A DNA stretch of 64,000 bases from Cohnella hashimotonis. GTDB taxonomy: Bacteria > Bacillota > Bacilli > Paenibacillales > Paenibacillaceae. The number at the start of each line of letters is the position of its first letter. Within the stretch, counting starts at the first letter, position 1. The notes beneath the pieces were generated by a model. That model ran no database searches. It worked only from the letters and a program-made list of their open reading frames with translations, and was not told where the DNA came from. The translations under genes and the position numbers were made by a program. The stretch covers positions 7,440,001 through 7,504,000 of the forward strand of contig NZ_JAGRPV010000001.1 in NCBI RefSeq assembly GCF_030014955.1, given 5' to 3'. This document shows, piece after piece, positions 1-8,127 of this stretch.

Positions 1-2
1 TG

Positions 3-461
3 GCGCGTCATCCGCTCGTCGCGAAGTTCGACGACGACGATTATTACGGACCGGGGTACTTGTCGGAGAGTGTGCGGATATTGCGCGCGACCGGCGCAGA
101 CATCGTCGGCAAGCGCGCGCACTACATGTATCTGACCGGCAGCAAGCTGCTTCTGCACCGGTACTACGACAGGGCGAACCGGTACGTCGACCAAGTTCAG
201 GGCGCGACGCTGCTCGTCCGCCGGCAGGTGCTCGACCGGGTCTCCTTCCGCGACCTGAACCGCGGCGAGTGCGTCAAGTTTTGCGCCGACGCCAGGGCGA
301 CCGGTTTCACGGTCTATGCGGGAAGCCCCTGCGATTTTATCGCCATGCGCAGGCCCGGGTCGCGGGACCATACCTGGGTCGTCAGCGACAAGCGCCTGAT
401 GACCCGGCACGCCAAGGTTCTGCGCGTGAAGAACATACGAAGGTTCGTCTGCCGAAGCTAG
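3..461 (+). CDS. C-terminal part of a glycosyltransferase-like protein (5' end outside window)
   Basis: The frame is open from the first bases and closes with TAG at 459-461, so only the last 152 codons are present. Near the start the product reads AKFDDDDYYGPGYLSE. That acidic DDDDYYG cluster resembles the nucleotide-sugar/metal-binding segment of family-2-type glycosyltransferases in Firmicutes; this is a motif resemblance only. The rest (LLVRRQVLDRVSFRDLNRGE, then a region ending in a basic tail) fits the acceptor-side half of such enzymes. The first in-frame start-like codon is TTG at 60, but the motif lies upstream of it, so the true start is outside the window. Substrate unknown. Confidence 0.5.
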   Translation, partial: ARHPLVAKFDDDDYYGPGYLSESVRILRATGADIVGKRAHYMYLTGSKLLLHRYYDRANRYVDQVQGATLLVRRQVLDRVSFRDLNRGECVKFCADARATGFTVYAGSPCDFIAMRRPGSRDHTWVVSDKRLMTRHAKVLRVKNIRRFVCRS

Positions 462-483
462 CCGAGGCGGGCGAACCTTTTTT
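441..483 (+). terminator. Intrinsic terminator overlapping the end of the glycosyltransferase-like gene
   Basis: A 13-bp stem pairs 441-453 with 466-478, with two G-U pairs and a 12-nt loop, and is followed by a run of T to 483. The 5' arm lies inside the last codons of the gene. Confidence 0.8.
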
Positions 484-596
484 CCGCGCAAAATTCGCCT
501 GACGCCCGGCACCGATTCATAGTATGATTTCATATGCGCATATTCGCGTTTACGCAAAGGCGCAAAGAAAAGGACGACTCACCTTCGGAGGTTTGA

Positions 597-1892
597 ATGC
601 ATACATACACGCAGGCGCAGCGGCGCGCCATCCACAAACGGACGCTCGTCATCGTCGTGATCGCGCAGCTGTTCGGCGGCGCGGGGCTCGCGTCGGGCAT
701 CACCGTCGGCGCCTTGCTGGCGCAGGACATGACGGGCTCGGACGGCCTAGCCGGGCTGTCGACGACGCTGTTCACGCTGGGCTCGGCGCTGTCGGCCTTC
801 GCGGTCGGCCGCCTCACCCAGCGGCTGGGCCGGCGGGCCGGGCTGACGGCCGGCTTCCTCGCAGGCGCGGTCGGCGCCCTGGGCGTCGTCGCGGCGGCGG
901 CCTGGGACAGCTTGCCGCTGCTGCTGCTGGCGATGCTGGTGTACGGCGCGGGCACCTCCACCAACCTGCAAGCGCGCTACGCCGGCACGGACCTGGCCGA
1001 ACCGCATCAGCGGGCCCGCGCGGTCAGCATCGCGATGGTCACGACGACATTCGGCGCCGTGGCCGGGCCGAACCTGGTCTCGCCGATGGGCAGGCTCGCG
1101 TCCGACTGGGGCTTACCGGCACTCGCCGGGCCGTTCATGCTGGCCGCGGCGGCGTTCGCGCTGGCTGGTCTCGTGTTCGCGATCCTGCTGCGCCCGGATC
1201 CGTTCCTCGTCGCCAAGGCGAGCGCTGCTGGTGCTTCTGCCGATATGCCTGCTGCTGGCAATGCCGGTAACAAGGTTGGGGGCTCCGTCCCCGATGCGCC
1301 CGTGCGATCCGGCAACCGCGGTATCGTCGTCGGCGCGTCGGTCATGCTGATCACCCAGATCGTCATGACCGCCGTCATGACGATGACGCCGCTCCACATG
1401 AAGCACCACGGCCACAGCCTCGACATGGTGGGATTGACGATCGGCGCGCATATCGCCGCGATGTTCCTCCCTTCGCTCGTGACCGGCGTGCTCGTGGACA
1501 AGATCGGGCGCATCGCGATGTCCTGCGCCGGAGCGGCGACCCTGCTCTGCGCCGCGCTCGTCACCGCATTCGCGCCGGGCGACTCGTCGGCCTGGATGAT
1601 CTTCGGCCTGGTGCTGCTCGGCCTCGGCTGGAACTTCGGCCTCATCAGCGGCACGGCCGTTATCGTCGACGCGACGACCCTCGGCACGCGCGCCAAGACG
1701 CAGGGCACCGTCGACGTACTTATCTCGCTCGCGGGCGCGGCCGGCGGCGCCCTGTCCGGCGCTGTCGTCGCCCTGTCGAGCTTCGCCGCGCTCTCGCTCG
1801 CGGGCGGCGCGCTGGCTCTGCTGCTGCTTCCCGTGATGCTCTGGTATCGCCGAGGCCCGCGGCGCCAAGCGTCTCGTTCTTTCGATGCGTAG
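597..1892 (+). CDS. MFS transporter
   Basis: The 431-residue product is almost entirely hydrophobic and shows the two-times-six-helix pattern of the major facilitator superfamily. A basic GRLTQRLGRRAG segment (residues about 64-75) sits where family motif A joins helices 2 and 3. A second related segment, VDKIGRIAMS, follows helix 8 near residue 300. A hydrophilic loop rich in Ala and Gly (about residues 200-235) separates the halves. CGGAGG lies 5 nt before ATG 597, which fixes the start. It is probably a proton-driven drug or metabolite exporter. The gene stands alone between a terminator and the hprK-like gene, and its substrate cannot be deduced. Confidence 0.85.
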   Translation: MHTYTQAQRRAIHKRTLVIVVIAQLFGGAGLASGITVGALLAQDMTGSDGLAGLSTTLFTLGSALSAFAVGRLTQRLGRRAGLTAGFLAGAVGALGVVAAAAWDSLPLLLLAMLVYGAGTSTNLQARYAGTDLAEPHQRARAVSIAMVTTTFGAVAGPNLVSPMGRLASDWGLPALAGPFMLAAAAFALAGLVFAILLRPDPFLVAKASAAGASADMPAAGNAGNKVGGSVPDAPVRSGNRGIVVGASVMLITQIVMTAVMTMTPLHMKHHGHSLDMVGLTIGAHIAAMFLPSLVTGVLVDKIGRIAMSCAGAATLLCAALVTAFAPGDSSAWMIFGLVLLGLGWNFGLISGTAVIVDATTLGTRAKTQGTVDVLISLAGAAGGALSGAVVALSSFAALSLAGGALALLLLPVMLWYRRGPRRQASRSFDA

Positions 1893-2052
1893 TCTCAGCC
1901 CCACGAAGCAAATCACACCGCCAACCAGCCCGATGTAGCTCTGCATATAGACTGGACTATTCCCCCTTTCTAACCTGATTCAGGAATTCTCGCTATCACT
2001 CCGGCAGACTTCGCAGGAATAAGCCTTTCCGCCGGGGAATACATCGGGTAGA

Positions 2053-2065
2053 GTATGTTACATAC
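2053..2065. promoter_or_regulatory. Dyad upstream of the hprK-like gene
   Basis: GTATG-TTA-CATAC is a perfect 5-bp inverted repeat 27 nt before the GTG start at 2092. It could be an operator. No regulator is assigned. Confidence 0.3.
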
Positions 2066-2091
2066 GTACGCAATCAAAGGAGGTTGGCCAC

Positions 2092-3006
2092 GTGAAGTCC
2101 ATCACCGTACAGAGTCTCGCGGACCAATTCAAGCTGGAGGTGCTGGCGGGCGCCGGCCGCCTGGACCGGCAGATCACGCGCTCGCGCGCGCATCGTCCGG
2201 GCCTAGAGTTCGTCGGGTACTTCGAGTTTTTCCCGATGGAGCGCGTGCAGGTGCTCGGCCGCAAGGAGATTACGTATTTGCTGCAGCTCAGCGTCGAAGA
2301 ACGCTTGCTTCATATCGGCAACATCGTCAAGTACCACCCGCCCTGCTTCATCGTTACCGCGGGCCAGCAGGAGTTTCCGTATCTGAAAAAGTTCTGCGAC
2401 GAGGAGGGTATTCCGCTGCTGCGGACCGCGGATCCGACGACGGAGTTCATCGCGAAGCTGGACGGCTATCTGGTAAAAGCGCTCGCGCCCGAACAGTCCA
2501 TCCACGGCGTCTGCGTGAACGTGTCGGGAATCGGGGTGCTGCTGCGAGGCAAATCCGGCATCGGCAAAAGCGAGACGGCGCACACGCTCATCCGCAGGGG
2601 CCACCGGCTCGTGGCGGACGACGTCGTCGTGCTCAAGAAGCTGGGCCCGTCGCTGCTGCTCGCCTCGCACAACGAGACGACGCGCGAATTCCTCGCGCTG
2701 CGCAGCGTCGGCCTGATCAACGTCGTGCGGCAGTACGGCCGCCGGGCATTCCAGGACGAGACGCGCATCGTGCTCGATATCGAGCTGGCGACCTGGCGGG
2801 ACGGCGAGCTCAGCAACGCGCTGGAGCTGGAGCCCAAGTTCTCCGACTACCTCGGCGTGAAGATCCCGTACATCGAGATCCAGCTGCAGCCCGGACGCGA
2901 CGTCGCCGGCCTGATCGAGGCCGCGGCGAACAACTGGTACCTCAAGCAGCTCGGTTACAGCGCCGCGGAGGAGTTCATGCAGCGGATCCATAACGGCATG
3001 CAGTGA
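2092..3006 (+). CDS. hprK: Divergent HPr kinase/phosphorylase homologue
   Basis: HprK phosphorylates Ser46 of HPr with ATP and reverses the reaction, setting carbon catabolite repression in Firmicutes. The 304 residues match the family length of about 310. The N-terminal domain (1-130) is followed by catalytic His138 in SIHGV, a P-loop GKSGIGKS at 153-160 and the acidic pair Asp176-Asp177 in LVADD. The family signature LEIRGLGIINV appears here as LALRSVGLINV: Glu is Ala202 and Gly is Ser205. In the later PVRPGRN segment the first Arg is Gln266. These changes, and the absence of lgt or ppaX next door, suggest a specialised paralogue with altered phosphorylase activity rather than the housekeeping copy. 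The start is GTG, 9 nt after AAGGAGG. Confidence 0.85.
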   Translation: MKSITVQSLADQFKLEVLAGAGRLDRQITRSRAHRPGLEFVGYFEFFPMERVQVLGRKEITYLLQLSVEERLLHIGNIVKYHPPCFIVTAGQQEFPYLKKFCDEEGIPLLRTADPTTEFIAKLDGYLVKALAPEQSIHGVCVNVSGIGVLLRGKSGIGKSETAHTLIRRGHRLVADDVVVLKKLGPSLLLASHNETTREFLALRSVGLINVVRQYGRRAFQDETRIVLDIELATWRDGELSNALELEPKFSDYLGVKIPYIEIQLQPGRDVAGLIEAAANNWYLKQLGYSAAEEFMQRIHNGMQ

Positions 3007-3015
3007 GACATTCCT

Positions 3016-3068
3016 CATGCGAAAAGCCTGCCTTACGCTATAGAAGCGATAGGCAGGCTTTTCGCATG
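3016..3068. terminator. Bidirectional terminator between convergent genes
   Basis: A perfect 18-bp inverted repeat pairs 3016-3033 with 3051-3068 around a 17-nt loop. Each arm carries AAAAG or CTTTT, giving a T-rich 3' arm in both directions. It lies between the ends of the hprK-like gene and the convergent gene at 3092. Confidence 0.8.
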
Positions 3069-3091
3069 ATGCGTGGCACGATGCGATCAGA

Positions 3092-4201
3092 TTAAAAAAA
3101 CTGAATCTCGGACACGCACGTATCCGCGTACTTGGTCCCGGGCGTCACGTCGAGAATGACGAATTTGACGCTGGACGCTTTCACCTTTTCATCGAAAAAG
3201 ATGTTGAGCTTCTTGGTTAGATCAAGCAGTAGGACCGTGCCGTCCGAAAAAACCAGCTTGGCCTTCTTCACGCTGCCATTATCCAGATATGATGCGACCG
3301 ATTTGCCATAGCCCGGCGCGATCGCGACGCCGCTCAACTCCGTCTTCTCGGCGAATGAGAGCTTCACGCTCTGGCCGACGCCCAGCCCTTTCACGCCTTC
3401 GCACCAGCAAGTTGCAGGGTCTTTGTCAACGAGGTTGGATGCCCCATAGAATGCTGTCTTGGAGCCTGGCAGCTTACTGGAGGCGGTCGCTTTGACGACC
3501 TTAAGAGAGGATCCGTATTCCCAATCCGATTTCACCAGTTCTGCCTGCCGTTTGTGCAAATTGACTTTGTATTCGACACGGTAGTTATCCCGTATGATAA
3601 ACCAAACATAATAAATCCAGTTTTTATTGCCTTCATTATCGCCGTCGGGTATCACCACTTCGACCTGCGCAGAGGGCTTGCACTTGCAGGCTGCCGTCGC
3701 GATGGCGACCGCTTCGGCGGAAGTGAAGGTTCTGTCGCCGTACGGATCGCGTATCAACGTTCTCTTGCCGATGAATAATGCGGTCAGTTCGGACGGAAGC
3801 GCGTCCAGCTCGAGCGTGATCTTGCCGGATCCGAATGCCACCGTGCCGCTGCCCTTATGAACGTATACGCCTCTGGCGTCCGAATCCTCGTACGCGTACG
3901 TCCACCTCACCGCCCGGTCTTCCTTCGCCGCGATCGGCGCGGTCGATTCGAACGTATACGTCTCGCCCAACCAGGCCTTGTAGCTGATCCGAACGGTACC
4001 GTCGTCCGGATTGACGCCGACCTGCAAGGTGCCGTCTATGTCTTCGTCTTCTGCGAAGGCTTCATCGACCCAATCTCCCTCGTAAGCGGACAGCCAGGCC
4101 GTCTTCTGCGATTCCGCTGCTCTGCTGTCGGCCGGGTAAGCCAGCATCGTCCAAACCAGTGCCGCGATCCCCAGCAGCGCCAGCGCTTTGCGCCATGTCA
4201 T
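3092..4201 (-). CDS. Secreted protein with C-terminal discoidin/NADase-type glycan-binding-like domain
   Basis: The 369-residue product begins with a signal peptide (MTWRKALALLGIAALVWTM, probable cleavage near AESQ at 29). Residues about 35-150 form a beta-rich region of unknown type. The last 130 residues (ATASSKLPGSKTAFYGASNL, then DKDPATCWCEGVKGLGVG) match the pattern of F5/8-type/NADase-type glycan-binding domains: a ligand-less surface strand, then a D-x-x-P-x-T-x-W motif and a G-x-G-x-S-V-K-L-S strand. A Cys pair (ATCWCEG) and CKCK near residue 172 could form disulfides. It is likely exported and attached to cell wall or host glycans. The gene is monocistronic and divergent from the TetR gene. 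The ribosome site is weak (GAAAGAGAG). Confidence 0.6.
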   Translation of the reverse strand: MTWRKALALLGIAALVWTMLAYPADSRAAESQKTAWLSAYEGDWVDEAFAEDEDIDGTLQVGVNPDDGTVRISYKAWLGETYTFESTAPIAAKEDRAVRWTYAYEDSDARGVYVHKGSGTVAFGSGKITLELDALPSELTALFIGKRTLIRDPYGDRTFTSAEAVAIATAACKCKPSAQVEVVIPDGDNEGNKNWIYYVWFIIRDNYRVEYKVNLHKRQAELVKSDWEYGSSLKVVKATASSKLPGSKTAFYGASNLVDKDPATCWCEGVKGLGVGQSVKLSFAEKTELSGVAIAPGYGKSVASYLDNGSVKKAKLVFSDGTVLLLDLTKKLNIFFDEKVKASSVKFVILDVTPGTKYADTCVSEIQFF

Positions 4202-4415
4202 TATGAAGGACTCTCTTTCTATTTTGGATATAGAGAGAGCTATTTCGCTGCGAAGCAGTTAAATCCCTGCAAAACCAACCGTGAAGCGACAAGGGATGAT
4301 GTGTCTTCCGCCCCATCCGGGTGCCCATCCCGCTCCTGCGTCGCATAGTGGAAGTTGCGCCTTTATCCCGTTATGATGAGAATAGAACGAGTCTTATCAA
4401 GGAGGTCGGACCGCC

Positions 4416-5012
4416 GTGTCACCCAGAAATCCGGCCAGAGACAGACAACTGCGCGAGGCCCGCACCAGCCAGATTCTCGATTCTGCGCTGACGGTCATCG
4501 CGAGGCGCGGACTGTCCGGCACGAAGGTGGCGGACATCGCCGAGACCGCCGGCGTCAGCGTTGGCAACGTCTATAAATATTTCGCTTCCAAAGAAGACAT
4601 CTTCGAGGCGCTCGTTCACCGCGGGCAGCAGGAATACCGCGATTTTGTCGAAGAGGCGCTGGCGATGTCCGGCTCGCCGGTGGACAAGCTCGTCTGGTAC
4701 ACCGAGCAGTGGATCGCGAAGCGCGAATGGGCGATCACCATCCTGCTCCAGTACGCGCGCACTTCCGAGGCCGTCCCGGCCCGTCTCAAGCAGGCGGTCA
4801 GCGCCAAGTTCATCGACAACCTTAGGCCGATGGCGGCCATTATCGAACAAGGACAGCAATCCGGCGACATGGTGCCCGGCGATCCGATGGAGCTGGCGCT
4901 GATCTACGTGTCCCTGATGGAGGGACTCACGCTGCACGACATCCCCGATACGCCCGAGCTGACGTCCGGCATCGCGGACCGCGCGCTGAGATTGCTGCTG
5001 CGGGAGCATTAG
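4416..5012 (+). CDS. TetR/AcrR family transcriptional regulator
   Basis: The 198-residue product has a typical TetR N-terminal helix-turn-helix (residues about 15-60: ILDSALTVIARRGLSGTKVA, then AGVSVGNVYKYFASKEDIFE). The C-terminal half is a variable ligand-binding domain. Translation starts at GTG 4416, 7 nt after GGAGG. No permease follows it. Nearest neighbours are the divergent secreted protein and, past a repeat array, ssuD. Its target is unknown; the divergent gene at 4201 is the simplest candidate because they share a 214-bp promoter region. Confidence 0.85.
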   Translation: MSPRNPARDRQLREARTSQILDSALTVIARRGLSGTKVADIAETAGVSVGNVYKYFASKEDIFEALVHRGQQEYRDFVEEALAMSGSPVDKLVWYTEQWIAKREWAITILLQYARTSEAVPARLKQAVSAKFIDNLRPMAAIIEQGQQSGDMVPGDPMELALIYVSLMEGLTLHDIPDTPELTSGIADRALRLLLREH

Positions 5013-5021
5013 GCGGGGGTT

Positions 5022-5235
5022 GCGAGATTCGGCTGCTGCTGTGGGATCCTTCGGCGCGGATCGCGAGCTTTGGCTGCTGCTGTGGGATTCTTCGGCGCAG
5101 ATCGCGAGCTTTGGCTGTTGCTGCGGGATTCTTCGGCGCAGAATACAATAGCGGACGGCGAGCTTCGGTGGCGGTTACGAGAATCGTCGGCGCCGATCGC
5201 GAGCCTCGGCTGCTCCTGCGAGAATCTATTCGCGG
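5022..5235. repeat. Degenerate tandem repeat array, 41-bp period
   Basis: About five imperfect copies of a unit containing GCGAGCTTTGGCTGCTGCTG and GGGATTCTTCGGCGCAGATC. The clearest register is TCGCGAGCT at 5061 and 5102. No open frame with a ribosome site runs through it. It occupies most of the gap between tetR and ssuD. Confidence 0.7.
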
Positions 5236-5254
5236 CGTTGATGCCGCTTTTTTT
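5232..5254 (+). terminator. Short hairpin with T7 after the TetR/repeat region
   Basis: GCGGC (5232-5236) pairs with GCCGC (5243-5247) and is followed by seven T. It separates the tetR region from the ssuD promoter. Confidence 0.5.
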
Positions 5255-5271
5255 ATATTCGTTAATCCTTG

Positions 5272-5315
5272 TTGACTTATCGGATATATTGATTTAATCT
5301 GTTCACATGATGAAC
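5272..5315 (+). promoter_or_regulatory. ssuD promoter with downstream dyad
   Basis: TTGACT (5272-5277) and TAATCT (5295-5300) are separated by 17 bp, a good sigma-A arrangement. Directly downstream, GTTCA (5301-5305) and TGAAC (5311-5315) form a perfect inverted repeat with a 5-nt spacer. It overlaps the expected transcription start and could be a repressor site. Confidence 0.5.
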
Positions 5316-5341
5316 AATTATTCACTTTGTTAAAAGGATGG

Positions 5342-6472
5342 ATGAGCACCGTGAACCTGTTCTGGTTTATTCCGACCTATGGCGACGGACGTTACATCGG
5401 TACCGATATCGGCGCTCGGAACGCGACGCTGTCCTACTATCGGCAGGTGGCGATGGCGGCCGACGATCTCGGCTTCGACGGCGTGCTGCTGCCTACCGGC
5501 CGCTCCTGCGAGGATTCGTGGGTGCTGGCCTCCATGCTCGTACCCGATACCGAGCGGCTTAAGTTTCTCATCGCGGTGCGTCCCGGCCTCATGTCCCCGG
5601 CACTCGCGGCTCGCATGGCCTCGAGCTTCGACCGGCACTCGCGGGGGCGGCTGCTCATCAACGTCGTTGCCGGCGGCGACCCCGAGGAGCTGGCGGCGGA
5701 CGGCATCTTCCTCGGACACGACGAGCGGTACGCCTTGACGGACGAGTTCATGACGGCTTGGCGCGCACTGCTCCGGCAGGAGCGGGTCGAGCTGGACGGG
5801 GAACATATCCGGCTGCAGGACGCGTACAACTTCTATCCGCCGTTCCAATCCCCGCATCCGCCCGTCTACTTCGGCGGCTCTTCGCCCGCCGCCATCGACG
5901 TCGCCGTGAAGCATGCGGACGTCTACCTGACCTGGGGCGAGCCGCCCGAGCAGGCGCGGGAGAAGATCGAGCGGGTCCGCGCCCGCGCGGCCGCGGAAAA
6001 TCGTACCGTCCGCTTCGGCATGCGCCTGCACGTCATCGTCAGAGAGACGGAGGACGAGGCATGGGCAGCCGCGGACGCGCTCATCCGCCATCTGGACGAC
6101 GACACGATTGCGAGAGCCCAGCAGGTTTACGCGCGCATGGACTCCCACGGCCAGCAGCGGATGACGGGCCTGCACGGCGGCGACCGGTCGAGGCTCGTCG
6201 TCGGCCCCAATCTGTGGGCGGGCATCGGGCTCGTACGCGGCGGCGCCGGTACCGCACTGGTCGGCTCGGCAGACAACGTCGCTGCCCGTATGCGGGAATA
6301 CGCCGAACTGGGCATCGACACGTTTATTCTGTCAGGCTACCCGCATCTCGAGGAAGCTCACCGCACGGCCGAGCTGCTCTTCCCTCGGCTGCGGCCCGAA
6401 GGGCCGCATACCGCCAGCGCATCTGCCGCCCGCGGCGAGATTATGGCTTATCACTATACGCCGGGCAAGTAA
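5342..6472 (+). CDS. ssuD: FMNH2-dependent alkanesulfonate monooxygenase
   Basis: SsuD uses reduced flavin and O2 to cleave alkanesulfonates to an aldehyde and sulfite, a sulfur-starvation reaction. The 376-residue product matches the 381-residue E. coli enzyme throughout: [16 protein letters not shown] at the start, [71 protein letters not shown] and [12 protein letters not shown]. It belongs to the bacterial-luciferase-like (LLM) fold. ATG 5342 is preferred over an upstream in-frame TTG (5327) because it matches the family N-terminus, although AAAGG lies only 4 nt before it. The transporter genes ssuCAB lie just beyond on the opposite strand. No NADPH:FMN reductase (SsuE) is seen in the window. 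Confidence 0.93.
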   Translation: MSTVNLFWFIPTYGDGRYIGTDIGARNATLSYYRQVAMAADDLGFDGVLLPTGRSCEDSWVLASMLVPDTERLKFLIAVRPGLMSPALAARMASSFDRHSRGRLLINVVAGGDPEELAADGIFLGHDERYALTDEFMTAWRALLRQERVELDGEHIRLQDAYNFYPPFQSPHPPVYFGGSSPAAIDVAVKHADVYLTWGEPPEQAREKIERVRARAAAENRTVRFGMRLHVIVRETEDEAWAAADALIRHLDDDTIARAQQVYARMDSHGQQRMTGLHGGDRSRLVVGPNLWAGIGLVRGGAGTALVGSADNVAARMREYAELGIDTFILSGYPHLEEAHRTAELLFPRLRPEGPHTASASAARGEIMAYHYTPGK

Positions 6473-6492
6473 GACGCCCGGCTCTCGAACAG

Positions 6493-6538
6493 ACGCCCCT
6501 TCGGAGCGCCGGCTGCATGCCGGCATTCGAAGGGGCGT
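6493..6538 (+). terminator. Hairpin after ssuD, first of a near-identical pair
   Basis: ACGCCCCTTCG pairs with CGAAGGGGCGT, with an inner GCCGGC/GCCGGC stem and CATG in the loop. There is no T run. An almost identical hairpin sits at 7234-7278, so the pair brackets the 62-bp array. Confidence 0.6.
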
Positions 6539-6589
6539 AATCGTTATGCGCGGGGATGGCGGGCGGGATGGGGGCGGGGACGGAGTGGT

Positions 6590-7166
6590 GCAATCACTGT
6601 ACACGGGGAGCGGGAGACGTGGGGGTGGTTGAGCGCAGAGCGATTAGATGCACTATTACGGTGCACGGGGAGCGTAGACGCAGGGTTGGTTGAGAGCACG
6701 GCGTGCAGATGCACAATTATGGTGCACGAGGCGCATGCGACGCGGGGTTGGTTGGGCGCACGGCGCGCAGATGCACAATTATGTTGCACGAGGCGCATGC
6801 GACGCGGTGGTGGTTGGGCGCACGGCGCGCAGATGCACAATTATGGTGCACGAGGCGCATGTGACGCGGGGTTGGACGGGCGCACGGCGCGCAGATGCAC
6901 AATTATGGTGCACGAGGCGCATACGACACGGGGTTGGTTGAGAGCACGGCGCGCAGATGCACAATTATGGTGCACGAGGCGCATGCGACGCGGGGTTGGT
7001 TGAGAGCACGGCGCGCAGATGCACAATTATGGTGCACGAGGTGCATGTGACGCGGGGGTGGACGAGCGCACGGTGCGCAGATGCACAATTATGGTGCAGG
7101 GTGCGCGGGAGACGAGAAGCTGGACGGGTGGAGGGCTCGTTGATGCACTGTTATGGTGCACGGTGA
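6590..7166. repeat. Tandem repeat array, 62-bp period
   Basis: The marker GATGCAC recurs at 6647, 6708, 6770, 6832, 6894, 6956, 7018, 7080 and 7142, i.e. 61 then seven times 62 bp. A more degenerate copy lies before it. Each unit carries the dyad TGCAC-AATTATG-GTGCA, followed by GCGCATGCGACGCGGGGTTG. The period is not a multiple of three, and overlapping open frames here are by-products of the repeat. The array fills the gap between the convergent ssuD and ssuB genes. Confidence 0.9.
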
Positions 7167-7233
7167 GAAACAGGAACGGAGCGGACCAGATGCCGGCGGA
7201 CAGATTCGTGCACAAGAGGATGCTAGCGCATAA

Positions 7234-7278
7234 ACGCCCCTCCGGAGCGCCGGCTTCATGCCGGCTTCCGAGGGGCGT
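7234..7278 (-). terminator. Hairpin downstream of ssuB, second of the pair
   Basis: ACGCCCCTCCG pairs with CGAGGGGCGT around inner GCCGGC arms and CATG. Read from ssuB it is followed by TTTA. It shares nearly all bases with the 6493-6538 hairpin. Confidence 0.65.
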
Positions 7279-7286
7279 CCTTTGTC

Positions 7287-8114
7287 TTAATGGCGGTCCA
7301 GGCGCCGCAGCCAGTATTCCCGCTCCGTCGCGTAGTCGGGATGCTGCCGCAGCTTGGACACGCTATCCGTGCCGCCGCTGAGCGGGTTCGGCTTGTCGGT
7401 GCCGATCCGGGCCGGCGCGCCGTTCAGCACGATGATGCGCGTCCCGAGATACAGCGCTTCGTCGACGTCGTGCGTGATAAAAAAGAAGGTGCGGCGCTTC
7501 TGCAGCCAGAGCGACTTGACCAGCGTCTGCAGGTGCTCCCGGGTGATCGCGTCAAGTGCGCCAAACGGTTCATCCATCAGGACGATCTTCGGGTCTGCCG
7601 CCAGCGTGCGGGCGATCGCCGCGCGCTGCTTCATGCCGCCCGACAGCTGATAGGGCAGCTGATGCCCCGCGTCGGACAGGCCCACCTGGGCTAACGCCTC
7701 GGCTGCTATCTCCTCGCGCTCTCTCTTCCCGGCCCCGCGCATCCGCAGTCCGAACTCGGCATTGCGCCTGACCGTAAGCCACGGAAACAGGTTGGCATGC
7801 TGGAATACAACGCCGACCTCTGGTCGGGGCTTACCGCCCGCGGCGCCCAGCATCTCCACGCTCCCCGTTTCCGCACACTCGTAGCCGGCCAGCAGGCGCA
7901 GCAGCGACGTCTTGCCGCTACCGGAGGCGCCGAGGACCACGACGAACTCCCCGTCAGCGATGTCCAGAGAGAGGTCCGCCAACACTTTTTTGCGCTTGTC
8001 GCCCCGCCCGTACGTCAGATCGACGTTCCGGACGGAGACGGCTGCCGCCGCGCGCGGCCCCCTTACCTCGCCGACCGCTGGCGCCAAAGGCGCGATGTCG
8101 AGTACGCTGCTCAT
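7287..8114 (-). CDS. ssuB: Sulfonate ABC transporter ATP-binding protein
   Basis: The ATPase of the SsuABC/TauABC nitrate-sulfonate-bicarbonate importer class. Visible are Walker A GASGSGKTSL, a Q-loop in VVFQHANLFPW, the signature LSGGMKQR, Walker B VLMDEPFGALD and the H-loop FFITHDVDEAL. The order and the FPWLTV and FGALDAITR segments are characteristic of the TauB/SsuB family. ATG 8114 is preferred: GGAG lies 10 nt upstream, whereas the in-frame GTG at 8123 sits 1 nt after that same GGAG. The start is 13 nt past the ssuA stop, so it is the last gene of the ssuC-ssuA-ssuB operon. Confidence 0.9.
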   Translation of the reverse strand: MSSVLDIAPLAPAVGEVRGPRAAAAVSVRNVDLTYGRGDKRKKVLADLSLDIADGEFVVVLGASGSGKTSLLRLLAGYECAETGSVEMLGAAGGKPRPEVGVVFQHANLFPWLTVRRNAEFGLRMRGAGKREREEIAAEALAQVGLSDAGHQLPYQLSGGMKQRAAIARTLAADPKIVLMDEPFGALDAITREHLQTLVKSLWLQKRRTFFFITHDVDEALYLGTRIIVLNGAPARIGTDKPNPLSGGTDSVSKLRQHPDYATEREYWLRRLDRH

Positions 8115-8127
8115 GTCGCTCACGCTC

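Noticed and set aside
6544..7381. Several overlapping short open frames in the 62-bp array
   Set aside because: They repeat at 62-bp steps in shifting phases, which is a by-product of the repeat.
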